Shown here in pieces: positions 36,496 through 43,962 of a stretch of 64,000 nucleotides of DNA. Within the stretch, counting starts at the first letter, position 1; every line of letters starts with the position of its first letter. Location: assembly GCF_018390645.1 (NCBI RefSeq), contig NZ_JAHBGC010000054.1, positions 1 through 64,000 on the forward strand, in the 5' to 3' direction. This DNA comes from Ancylobacter dichloromethanicus. GTDB taxonomy: Bacteria > Pseudomonadota > Alphaproteobacteria > Rhizobiales > Xanthobacteraceae. The notes under the pieces are model-generated. The model was not told the DNA's origin and did not search any database. It saw only the letters and a program-made list of their open reading frames with translations. Both the position numbers and the translations under genes were made by a program.

Positions 36496-37863
36496 CTACT
36501 TGGCAGCCCTCGCATTCGCTGGCAGACGCCCGGCAGGGTCATCGCTGATGCCTGGCGGGAGGCTCGCCAAGCTTGACTTCGAGCGTACGACGCGATGTTC
36601 CGGCAGTTCATAGAAGGGTCTGACGTCCCGCTCGGCCTCGAACAGGTAGTCACGGGTCAGCGGCACGTCGTCAACTTCACCGGACAGCTGCATTTGGAAG
36701 ACCATGAAACCGCCATAGCGGAAGCTCATCTCGCTGACGACAAGGTAGAACTCCCACATTCGGCAGAATCGATCGTCGTAAATCTTGGCTATTGCGTTTC
36801 GATGGGCCAGAAATCGTTCGCGCCACAGCCTGAGGGTGTTGGCATAGTGAAGACGTAGGACTTCGAGATCCGTGAGCCAGAAACCGGCACTCTCAAGGTG
36901 CGGAATCACTTGCGAGAGCGCTGGAATATAACCTCCTGGAAAAATATACTTCTGTATCCAATGGCTTGTGGTCGATGGCCCGTGCATTCGCCCGATGGAA
37001 TGTAAAACGGCAATGCCATTCGGCGCGAGCAACTCGCGAACCCGTCCGAAGAAGTGCGCATAATTGGGAACGCCGACATGTTCGAACATGCCAACGGATA
37101 CGATGCGATCGAAGGGACCCTGGACGTCGCGGTAGTCGCTGAGCTCGAACGATACCCGTTCCGACAATCCCAGTTTCTTTGCTCGCTCGCGCGCAACTTC
37201 TAGCTGCTCCTGCGAGAGAGTGATCCCAAGCACTTTGACGTCCTCTGCCTGTGCGAGCGAGAGCGCCAAACCGCCCCAACCGCACCCGATATCCAAGACG
37301 CGCTGTCCCGGCTGCAGTTGCAGTTTGGCCGCGAGATGTCGTTTCTTGGCTGTTTGAGCCGCATCAAGGGTCATATCCGGTTGAGCGAAATAGGCACACG
37401 AATATTGAAGATCGGCATCGAGAAAGAGGCGATAGAGCTCATCTGAGAGATCGTAGTGATGGGAAACGTTTCGACGCGCCAGCCTGCGGGAATTGTATTG
37501 CGTCATCAGATTGAGGAGGGGACGCCCCAAACGCAGCAGCAGCCCGTCGCGGCCGCCGGCGTAGCGCAGGATATTCTTGCCGATCAGTTCGAACAGATCC
37601 GGCAACGTCCCGCGCTCGATCCGCAGGGTCCCGTTCATATAGGCTTCGCCGAGGTAGAGATCGGGGTGCAAGGCGAGCTTCAGTGGTGTGAGTTTTCCAC
37701 TCAAGCGGACGGCGACGTCAGGCCCCGTCGCAGAACCATTTGTGGGGCCGAAGCGGGACACGCGGCCGTTCGGCCATGTGACCGAAAGAGAGCCGGTTTG
37801 AATGAGTTGTTTGAGCTTTGCTTGGAGCACCGGCCGCCTCTCGTTGAGCTGCGGCCATCGCAT
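36496..37863 (-). CDS. cfa: Cyclopropane-fatty-acyl-phospholipid synthase family protein
   Basis: A 455-residue SAM-dependent enzyme. Residues about 190-210 contain VLDIGCGWGG (SAM site), preceded by HHYDLSDELYRLFLD, and MFEHVG and FQMQLSG follow. It would methylenate unsaturated acyl chains in membrane lipids, which commonly raises acid tolerance. Riboswitch 8 lies just upstream. An in-frame TTG at 37875 is well placed after GTAGGG, which can pair with the aptamer strand, so the true start may be there. Confidence 0.9.
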   Translation of the reverse strand: MRWPQLNERRPVLQAKLKQLIQTGSLSVTWPNGRVSRFGPTNGSATGPDVAVRLSGKLTPLKLALHPDLYLGEAYMNGTLRIERGTLPDLFELIGKNILRYAGGRDGLLLRLGRPLLNLMTQYNSRRLARRNVSHHYDLSDELYRLFLDADLQYSCAYFAQPDMTLDAAQTAKKRHLAAKLQLQPGQRVLDIGCGWGGLALSLAQAEDVKVLGITLSQEQLEVARERAKKLGLSERVSFELSDYRDVQGPFDRIVSVGMFEHVGVPNYAHFFGRVRELLAPNGIAVLHSIGRMHGPSTTSHWIQKYIFPGGYIPALSQVIPHLESAGFWLTDLEVLRLHYANTLRLWRERFLAHRNAIAKIYDDRFCRMWEFYLVVSEMSFRYGGFMVFQMQLSGEVDDVPLTRDYLFEAERDVRPFYELPEHRVVRSKSSLASLPPGISDDPAGRLPANARAAK

Positions 37864-37901
37864 CGCGCCTAGCAAGCACGACCCTACCGCAGACAGCTGC
37901 A

Positions 37902-37952
37902 GTAGGAGTCATCAGCACCGAGGCGGTTGGTAAAAGGGAGACTCCATTCCCC
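37902..37952 (-). promoter_or_regulatory. Fluoride riboswitch 8 (cfa)
   Basis: Minus-strand aptamer from GGGGAATGGAGTCTCCC through AACCGCC to GCTGATGACTCCTAC. -35 TTGACG (37981-37986), 17 nt, weak -10 GACGAT (37958-37963). TCCTAC can pair with GTAGGG immediately before the cfa start. Confidence 0.93.
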
Positions 37953-38054
37953 ATCTGATCGTCGCTTGGGACGGGGCCGCCGTCAAGCCTTGTTTCGGGC
38001 AGAATTCGACGAAATGGCCAAAATTGACGGCGTAAAGAATCGTCGGGTGAGCGA

Positions 38055-38083
38055 TTGTCTGGCGAGTGCTGGCGGCCTATATT
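38055..38083 (+). promoter_or_regulatory. Promoter of riboswitch 9
   Basis: TTGTCT (38055-38060), 17 nt, TATATT (38078-38083), 6 nt before the aptamer. Divergent from the riboswitch 8 promoter. Confidence 0.72.
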
Positions 38084-38089
38084 GTCTCA

Positions 38090-38136
38090 GGGGATGGAGT
38101 CCCCCTTTAACCGCCATTTGGCTGATGACTCCTGCC
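38090..38136 (+). promoter_or_regulatory. Fluoride riboswitch 9 (phasin-like/phosphatase operon)
   Basis: Aptamer from GGGGATGGAGTCCCCC through AACCGCC to GGCTGATGACTCCTGCC. CTCCTGCC can pair with GGTGGGAG about 12 nt downstream. It shares the intergenic region with riboswitch 8 on the other strand. Confidence 0.95.
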
Positions 38137-38215
38137 ACGTTGACCCGTGGTGGGAGTGTGTCGCCAGCAAGGTGACAGCTTTCTCTCTGGGCCGACATAA
38201 CCTGGAGAGGCACCG

Positions 38216-38302
38216 ATGCGAGCGGGACCTGCAAAATCTCTTACCGCCGAAGTCCCGGCCCGGATCGATTGTGGCGTGCCTCGCTTTTGGAGGCATGCAT
38301 GA
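38216..38302 (+). CDS. 28-codon leader ORF coupled to phasin-like gene
   Basis: A very good ribosome site (GGAGAGG, 5 nt before ATG) starts this frame, and its TGA overlaps the next ATG (ATGA). Spacing and coupling suggest real translation. The peptide has no recognisable motif and may only serve coupling. Confidence 0.45.
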   Translation: MRAGPAKSLTAEVPARIDCGVPRFWRHA

Positions 38303-38640
38303 CGGATTCGAATCAAAAAACGCAGGCGCCCTTGGCTGCTGGTCTTCCTGGCGCGGCAGCGATCGACCGCTTGGGCGAGCAGGTAAAAATGGGCCATCAA
38401 GCTTGGATGGAGCGCCTGCAGGAAATGCAGGCGATCGAAACTGAGTTCACCAAGGAACTGATGGCAACGCGCGATCCGAGTGCTGCTTTGAAAGTCTGTA
38501 ATCGCTGGATCACCAAGCGGCTTGAGCTGCTCACCGCCGACTCCAAAGCCTTTACGGGCTTCTGGATGGATATTGTGATGGCTGCCGCCGGAGGCGCGCA
38601 GACGTCGACGCCACCCAAATCAAAAGGGGAGGAGGCGTGA
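38299..38640 (+). CDS. Phasin-like protein
   Basis: A 113-residue, mostly helical amphipathic protein. The stretch LMATRDPSAALKVCNRWITKRLELLTADSK follows the pattern of phasin-family proteins (helical, alternating hydrophobic and charged) that coat polyhydroxyalkanoate granules. No PHA genes adjoin it, so a stress-chaperone role is as likely. It overlaps the next gene by 4 nt (GTGA). Confidence 0.6.
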   Translation: MTDSNQKTQAPLAAGLPGAAAIDRLGEQVKMGHQAWMERLQEMQAIETEFTKELMATRDPSAALKVCNRWITKRLELLTADSKAFTGFWMDIVMAAAGGAQTSTPPKSKGEEA

Positions 38641-39293
38641 CGACGCTTATCCTTACCCGACATGGTCATGTCGAGGGGATCAACCCCCCTCGGTTTCGTG
38701 GTCAGCATCCGCTACCTTTGACGGAGCAAGGGTGCGCTGAGGCGAAGATGACTGCGGAGCGGATTGCATCGAAGTGGCGGCCCGTCGCGGTGCGCACGAG
38801 CCCACTCGAACGTTGTGTTGTCACCGGGCGTTTGATCGCCGAAGCCTGCGGCTTGGAGTCCATCACCAGTGATGGGCTCCAAGACCTGCATTATGGTGAC
38901 TGGCAATGGAAGACACACGACGAGGTCAAGGAAAAGTGGCCCCGCCTCTATGCTGCGTGGAAGGCAACACCGCATCTTGTGCGGTTTCCGTCAGGCGAGT
39001 CGCTGCAGGATATCGTGTTGAGGGCGGCCGATGTTGTTCGAGCCATGATCGAGGGCTTTCCGGACGACACGGTCGTGTTGGTCGGCCATGATAGCGTGAA
39101 TCGCGCATTGCTCTTGCAATTGCTGGATCAACCGCTCTCCGCCTACTGGAAACTCGCCCAGGATCCTTGCTGCATCAACGTGATCGAATACGACAAGGAG
39201 GCGGTTCGCGTCGTGTCCATCAACGATACAAGTCACATCAAATGGTCGGATGCTGGCGCGCCGCCGCTTGTCGTGAAGATGCGCGGCGCCTAA
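38637..39293 (+). CDS. Histidine phosphatase (phosphoglycerate mutase-like)
   Basis: A 218-residue enzyme with the catalytic LTRHGHVEG near the N-terminus, a second Arg in RTSPLERC, an acidic residue in LQDLHYGDW and the second His in LVGHDSVNR. The substrate may be a sugar phosphate, a nucleotide such as alpha-ribazole phosphate, or 3-phosphoglycerate (next to enolase in glycolysis). GTG start, translationally coupled, under riboswitch 9. Confidence 0.88.
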   Translation: MTTLILTRHGHVEGINPPRFRGQHPLPLTEQGCAEAKMTAERIASKWRPVAVRTSPLERCVVTGRLIAEACGLESITSDGLQDLHYGDWQWKTHDEVKEKWPRLYAAWKATPHLVRFPSGESLQDIVLRAADVVRAMIEGFPDDTVVLVGHDSVNRALLLQLLDQPLSAYWKLAQDPCCINVIEYDKEAVRVVSINDTSHIKWSDAGAPPLVVKMRGA

Positions 39294-39314
39294 ACGGCTT
39301 AGTGCGAGCGGTGA

Positions 39315-39575
39315 ATGGCGGCGACCATGGATCTTTTGCCAAAGATTAAACGAATTCGACCCGACCCTTACTCGGCGGGGCGCCTTGCCTATGAGAGGGG
39401 CGAGCCGTTTGATCCAGACTTCGGTTTGCGATTTGTTGGCTGGGGAACGATTTCTGCTCAATGCTTATATGAGGCGGGCCGGCTGACGGCGGCAGGCTTC
39501 GAGGCGATTGGCGATGATGCCGGGGGGCAACGGCGAGGCTATCGAGCCGTAAAGGCGTCGCGACTTTCGGGTTGA
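39315..39575 (+). CDS. 86-residue conserved-looking hypothetical protein
   Basis: A small hydrophilic protein 21 nt after the phosphatase gene, probably the last gene of the riboswitch 9 operon. The first part (LLPKIKRIRPDPYSAGRLAY) looks natural. A start at 39327 is also possible. No family is recognised. Confidence 0.45.
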   Translation: MAATMDLLPKIKRIRPDPYSAGRLAYERGEPFDPDFGLRFVGWGTISAQCLYEAGRLTAAGFEAIGDDAGGQRRGYRAVKASRLSG

Positions 39576-39608
39576 CCCGGGACGAAGGCGATCGTAAGCC
39601 ACCCAAAC

Positions 39609-39656
39609 GGGGATGGAGTACCCCCGAAACCGCCATTCCGGCTGATGACTCCTACC
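39609..39656 (+). promoter_or_regulatory. Fluoride riboswitch 10 (ppa)
   Basis: Aptamer from GGGGATGGAGTACCCCC through AACCGCC to GGCTGATGACTCCTACC. Promoter TTGACC (39572-39577), 16 nt, GTAAGC (39594-39599). The ribosome site CAGGAG of ppa can pair with ACTCCT. Confidence 0.95.
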
Positions 39657-39722
39657 AAACGATAGCGACTCTGCAGCTGCGACCTTCGCAACTGCTTCGC
39701 TCGCTTGGCTCAGGAGAAAATC

Positions 39723-40262
39723 ATGAATCTTGATGCACTCACTGTCGGCGCCAGCGCTCCCGACGAGGTTAACGTCGTGATCGAGGTGCCAATTGGAGGC
39801 GAGCCGATCAAATACGAGTTTGACAAGGCTTCGGGTGCGCTTGTCGTCGATCGCTTCCTTTATACGCCGATGCGCTATCCCGGTAATTATGGTTTCATTC
39901 CGAAGACGCTCTCGGAAGATGGTGATCCGTGTGACGCCCTGGTTGCCAACAGCCGGGCTTTGATCCCCGGCGCTGTCATCGCCGTCCGGCCGATCGGTGT
40001 TCTCGTTATGCAAGACGAGGCGGGGCCCGATGAGAAAATAATCGCGGTTCCAATCAGACGTTTGACAAGACGCTACGACGATGTCGTCGAATCGACAGAC
40101 CTTCCCGACATCACTCTTCGGCAAATCGAACATTTCTTCGAGCACTATAAGGACCTTGAAGCCTCGAAATGGGTCAAGATCGTGCGCTGGGGCAACGCCG
40201 CTGAAGCCAAGGAGTTTATTCGGGCCGCTCATGACCGCTATCGGCAAAAACATGGAGTTTAG
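39723..40262 (+). CDS. ppa: Inorganic pyrophosphatase, family I
   Basis: A 179-residue soluble Mg-dependent enzyme hydrolysing pyrophosphate. The signature DGDPCDALV (about 66-74) supplies the metal ligands, and [12 protein letters not shown] precedes it. Family I pyrophosphatases are classic fluoride-inhibited enzymes, and ppa is a known fluoride-riboswitch target. The ATG at 39723 follows CAGGAG; a TTG 18 nt earlier includes that site. Confidence 0.97.
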   Translation: MNLDALTVGASAPDEVNVVIEVPIGGEPIKYEFDKASGALVVDRFLYTPMRYPGNYGFIPKTLSEDGDPCDALVANSRALIPGAVIAVRPIGVLVMQDEAGPDEKIIAVPIRRLTRRYDDVVESTDLPDITLRQIEHFFEHYKDLEASKWVKIVRWGNAAEAKEFIRAAHDRYRQKHGV

Positions 40263-40375
40263 TCGGCGCTTGGCCGGCGCTCGCACGATGGCGACAGATC
40301 GCTGTTTCCTCGAGTGAACCGTCGACAGGACTATGCTCGCGTTGGATGACGCTTGCACGCCGTCAGGTAAACGAA

Positions 40376-40726
40376 TCAAGCCGGACGCGCCGTGCGATCG
40401 AGTCGGCCGCGCATTCGCCGGTCGCGGCCGAGGGGAGTGATGCGATAACCGACATACGGCACGTGTTCCAAATATCCTTCATGAATGAAGTTGCCTGGAA
40501 CGCGCGCGTTGGCCTTGATGTTGCGCAACTTTTGCATCCAGTTCTCCTCTCCCTCTCTCATCACCGATTCTGCCATGTCGAAATCCGACAACCGTACATG
40601 GATCGGAATTTCCCGTCGCAGCCGCCGAAAGCTAGCGACCCCGTTCGGCTGGAAGGCTGCTATCACAAGCACACCAAACGCGACGTCCGCCTCGCTGACA
40701 CGGTCTATTCGTGGTTTTCGTGCCAT
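40376..40726 (-). CDS. Winged-helix-like hypothetical protein
   Basis: A 116-residue basic protein. The stretch NWMQKLRNIKANARVPGNFIHEGYL followed by VGYRITPLGR resembles the winged-helix N-terminal region of Mrr-like restriction proteins. The start at 40726 is preceded by AGGAGAAGC. It lies 66 nt after the DedA gene on the same strand and probably shares its transcript. No nuclease domain follows, so it may be a DNA-binding regulator. Confidence 0.55.
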   Translation of the reverse strand: MARKPRIDRVSEADVAFGVLVIAAFQPNGVASFRRLRREIPIHVRLSDFDMAESVMREGEENWMQKLRNIKANARVPGNFIHEGYLEHVPYVGYRITPLGRDRRMRGRLDRTARPA

Positions 40727-40792
40727 GCTTCTCCTTGCTGATAGTCCCGCCCCTCGCACGCCGCTGGGCCTCCGTTCTTCACTCGATGCGGG

Positions 40793-41437
40793 CTAGGGGC
40801 CGAGGCACGCCCGCTCGGCGACATCTTCCAAAGCGCGCTCGTAGCGTTTGAAGTAAATAGCTGCGCCAACAATCAGGGCGCCCGCTCCAAACAGCAGCAC
40901 CAGGCCGAATGGCCCAGCGATACGCTCGATCCGTTCGCCAAAGAAATATGCCCCACCGCCAACGAGACAGGCCCAACAGAGGCCACCAAGAGCGTTCATC
41001 ATTAAAAAGTGGGGCCAGCTCATTTGGTTTGCCCCGGCAAGCACCGCTGCGAATGTGCGAAGAAACGCGACAAATCTTCCCAGAAACACGATCTTTCCGC
41101 CGTGTTTCAGAAAGAGATACTGGCCGACCTTGAGTCGTCGCTCGTCCAAGCGAAGATATTTTCCGTACCTGTGTAGGGATGCCCGGCCCGCGGACCGCCC
41201 GAGCACGTAGCCAATATTGTCGCCGACAATCGCTGCAGCAGTGGCTGTTGCTATAAGCGGAACGAGTTCGATTCTACGTGTCGAGCCCGCGTAGATGCCC
41301 GCGATAATAAGGATAGTCTCTCCTGGCATCGGCACACCCATGCTCTCCAGCATGATGACGCAAAAGACCGCGTAAAGTCCGTAGGACTGGAACGCGTTCT
41401 GAAGCCAAGGGGCAGACAGCAATGCCATGGGTGTCAT
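40793..41437 (-). CDS. DedA family membrane protein
   Basis: A 214-residue protein with about five helices and DedA/SNARE-associated features (ESMGVPMPGETILIIAG near residue 31; GRFVAFLRTFAAVLAG about 121-136). DedA proteins are flippases for undecaprenyl phosphate or phospholipids and support membrane-potential and pH homeostasis. The ATG at 41437 overlaps the stop of a 78-codon ORF after the degenerate riboswitch 11. Confidence 0.9.
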   Translation of the reverse strand: MTPMALLSAPWLQNAFQSYGLYAVFCVIMLESMGVPMPGETILIIAGIYAGSTRRIELVPLIATATAAAIVGDNIGYVLGRSAGRASLHRYGKYLRLDERRLKVGQYLFLKHGGKIVFLGRFVAFLRTFAAVLAGANQMSWPHFLMMNALGGLCWACLVGGGAYFFGERIERIAGPFGLVLLFGAGALIVGAAIYFKRYERALEDVAERACLGP

Positions 41438-41670
41438 CCCGATCGCCGTCCGAGGCGATCAAACGAGGGGACCACGACGATGGTGGCACCTGCGGCCAAA
41501 CTGCCTCTTGCGCTGAAGGGTCTAACAACGGCCGGCCCAAACGGACCGCGTCTCGAGAGGAATGCAGCCGCGTTGACGCCACGGTGCTGACCGCGGGCCC
41601 ACTTGTCCCGAGGCGTCGATTCGGTCCGACCTGTTGCGTTTTCCGGAGGGAAAAATGTCTGTGAGGGCAT
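41434..41670 (-). CDS. 78-residue ORF between riboswitch 11 and dedA
   Basis: A frame starting MPSQTFFPPENATGR, 7 nt after CAGGAG, whose stop overlaps the dedA start (ATGA). The ribosome site is the 3' arm of the hairpin CTCCTGC-TTCA-GCAGGAG formed with the aptamer strand. Composition is Arg/Pro-rich with one hydrophobic stretch near the C-terminus. It may be only a coupling leader. Confidence 0.45.
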   Translation of the reverse strand: MPSQTFFPPENATGRTESTPRDKWARGQHRGVNAAAFLSRRGPFGPAVVRPFSARGSLAAGATIVVVPSFDRLGRRSG

Positions 41671-41687
41671 AAACAACTCCTGCTGAA

Positions 41688-41733
41688 GCAGGAGTCATTG
41701 GCCTCACGGCGATTAACGGTGAACCCCTCCACC
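41688..41733 (-). promoter_or_regulatory. Degenerate fluoride riboswitch 11 (dedA operon)
   Basis: Minus strand: GGTGGAGGGGTTCACC, GTTAATCGCC, then GGCCAATGACTCCTGC. The overall architecture and the GGGGU/ACUCC pairing remain, but the normally invariant GATGG has become GAGGG and CTGATGA has become CCAATGA. It may no longer bind fluoride or may have altered specificity. A possible promoter, TTGAGT with a TATCTT, lies upstream. Confidence 0.7.
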
Positions 41734-41737
41734 TTGA

Positions 41738-41988
41738 TGCAGTAAAGATAGCAACTTTTCGGGGCGACTCAAGCATTACCGGCCGCGATACCGCATTGCA
41801 CGCTGCTCCTACTTTCAGGCAACGGCCAAACGCGGCATTTATCATTCCCCAATTCTACTTGCGAAAGCACGGCAGCTTCGGATTGCGAGAAGATAGGGAC
41901 TCATTTCTCCTACGTCGAACACCGTATTCAACTTCCTCACGCCCCAGCTTAGCGCTTTTCCATCGAAATCATGTTCGGAGACTCTGAG
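41738..41988. other. Upstream region of formamidase gene
   Basis: About 250 nt with the divergent promoter of riboswitch 11 at one end. No aptamer on the plus strand and no small gene are seen. GGAGA precedes the formamidase start. Confidence 0.4.
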
Positions 41989-43011
41989 ATGGCAAGCACC
42001 GGCAGCGTAAGCGCTTGGGATGAAGCTCTTCTTGTGGCGATGATTCAGTACCCGGTCCCGGTGATCAGCGGGCCGGAGGATATCCAGACGCAGGTCCGTC
42101 AAATCTGTCGCGCCGTCGATAGCACCAAGGCTGGTTATCCCGACCTCGACCTGATTGTGTTTCCGGAATACTCAACGCAGGGGCTGAATACGGCAATCTG
42201 GACCTATGATGAGATGCTTTTAACAATCGAGTCGCCCGAGATCGCCGCATTCAAGGAGGCGTGCAAGCGCAATAAGGTTTGGGGTGTCTTTTCGCTCATG
42301 GAGCGGAACGACGATCCGAAGTTGCCCCCGTTCAATACCGCCATCATTATCAACGCGTCCGGCGAGATTGCTCTCCACTATCGAAAGCTCCAGCCCTGGG
42401 TTCCTATCGAGCCATGGTCGCCCGGTAATTACGGGATGCCCGTGTGCGACGGACCGAAGGGCGCTAAACTCGCTGTCTGCATTTGCCATGATGGCATGTT
42501 TCCCGAGCTGGCGCGGGAAGCCGCATACAAAGGCGCGAACGTCTATATTCGCATTTCGGGATATTCGACCCAAGTCAACGACCAGTGGATTTGGACGAAC
42601 CGCACGAACGCCTGGCAGAATCTCATGTACACCATTTCCGTGAACCTCGCGGGGTATGACAATGTGTTCTACTATTTTGGCGAAGGCACGGTGTGCAACT
42701 ACGACGGAAACGTCATCCAGCAGGGCCACCGAAATCCGTGGGAGATTGTCACCGCCGAGCTCTTCCCAAGACTCGTCGATAAGGCTCGGGAAAATTGGTC
42801 GCTCGAGAACAATATATTCAACCTTGGGTGTCGCGCCTATGTCGGAAAGCCTGGCGGCGAAAAGGCGAATTATCTGACATGGGTGCGCGACCTGGCCGAA
42901 GGAAAGTACGTTTTGCCTTGGGACAAGAACATCCGCGTTCGTGACGGCTGGAAGTATTATCCGGACGGCGTGAAACTCGGCCCGATGCCGCGGCAGCAGG
43001 CAGCCGAGTGA
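41989..43011 (+). CDS. amiF: Formamidase (nitrilase superfamily, AmiF-like)
   Basis: A 340-residue nitrilase-fold amidohydrolase. The Glu-Lys-Cys catalytic residues lie in VFPEYSTQG (about 59-67), HYRKLQPW (about 130-137) and [10 protein letters not shown] (about 164-173), and the surrounding sequence is that of AmiF/AmiE amidases. It converts formamide (or short aliphatic amides) to ammonia and formate. The start at 41989 has GGAGA upstream; one 18 nt earlier is possible. No riboswitch precedes it. It is the only gene here with no obvious link to fluoride. Confidence 0.92.
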   Translation: MASTGSVSAWDEALLVAMIQYPVPVISGPEDIQTQVRQICRAVDSTKAGYPDLDLIVFPEYSTQGLNTAIWTYDEMLLTIESPEIAAFKEACKRNKVWGVFSLMERNDDPKLPPFNTAIIINASGEIALHYRKLQPWVPIEPWSPGNYGMPVCDGPKGAKLAVCICHDGMFPELAREAAYKGANVYIRISGYSTQVNDQWIWTNRTNAWQNLMYTISVNLAGYDNVFYYFGEGTVCNYDGNVIQQGHRNPWEIVTAELFPRLVDKARENWSLENNIFNLGCRAYVGKPGGEKANYLTWVRDLAEGKYVLPWDKNIRVRDGWKYYPDGVKLGPMPRQQAAE

Positions 43012-43040
43012 CCTCGCGACGGCACGCGAACAAGCAATCT

Positions 43041-43910
43041 TCAGTGGCTTGTGAGCACGGGAATCGTGACGGCGTGGAGAAGCTCGGTCGACACGCCGCC
43101 GAACCACACTTCCCTTAGCCGTGAACGGCTGAACGCGCCCATGACAAGAAGATTGGCGTTCAGTTCGTTCACACGATCGAGGATAATACGGGCCGGCCAC
43201 GCATCGGCGACCGGAATAGCTTCTGGCCGTGCCTCCACGCCATGCCGACGCAGGTGTTCGGCAAGTGCGTTAACCGAGTGCTGCTGCGCGCCTTGGCCGT
43301 CATTATGCTCGTCGACGAATAAAAGAGTGACCTCTTCTGCGCATTTGAGAAAGGGGAGTGCATCATGGACTGCGCGAGCCGACTCGGCGCTGGCGTTCCA
43401 TGCGATAAGGATTCGGTGTCCGATCTGCCGATCATGCGGTCGTCTTCGGGCAAATTTGTGAGGCATGACGAGAACAGGACGGCCTGCTCTTGCGACGATA
43501 TCGTCAGCTTCGTTCGTAATTCTGCCGTCGACTAGAATTGGAGCGCCGACGACCACCAGGTCCATACACCGAATATGTGCCAAGAGCTCGTCAGAGCGCA
43601 GCCGTGTGATCCAACGCCCGGCGGAATGGGCTTCATGCAGAAGCGTTTCGATGGGCGACCGCGAGCTGTGGCGTCCGTTCGTCGGGGCTGCATCGTGGAA
43701 GCCGCAGATTTCGACCCCGGCATAGGGTTCGTCATCCGTTTCGTCGATCCACGCGAGTGGCGGGAGGCTGTCGCGGGAACCCTGCTCGAACACCGTGAGG
43801 CACGCACCATGATGATGCGACAACCGCAAGGCAACGGCCGCCTGGATCGTGTCGGCCAAATGATCGGCGCCATCGATGATGACCGCCACGTCCTTAAGGG
43901 AATCACCCAT
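43041..43910 (-). CDS. Universal stress protein UspA family
   Basis: A 289-residue protein with two Usp-type domains. The second (about 165-289) has RILIAWNASAESARAV and the nucleotide-loop pattern VMGAFSRSRLREVWFGGVS. It is probably a cytoplasmic stress protein. It lies 52 nt after ilvD and likely shares the riboswitch 12 transcript. A related domain is fused to enolase elsewhere in the island. Confidence 0.9.
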   Translation of the reverse strand: MGDSLKDVAVIIDGADHLADTIQAAVALRLSHHHGACLTVFEQGSRDSLPPLAWIDETDDEPYAGVEICGFHDAAPTNGRHSSRSPIETLLHEAHSAGRWITRLRSDELLAHIRCMDLVVVGAPILVDGRITNEADDIVARAGRPVLVMPHKFARRRPHDRQIGHRILIAWNASAESARAVHDALPFLKCAEEVTLLFVDEHNDGQGAQQHSVNALAEHLRRHGVEARPEAIPVADAWPARIILDRVNELNANLLVMGAFSRSRLREVWFGGVSTELLHAVTIPVLTSH

Positions 43911-43962
43911 ACCGCGTCCTTTTCCGTTGCGTTGCCTGTCGCCGACTCGGTGCGCGCCGCTG

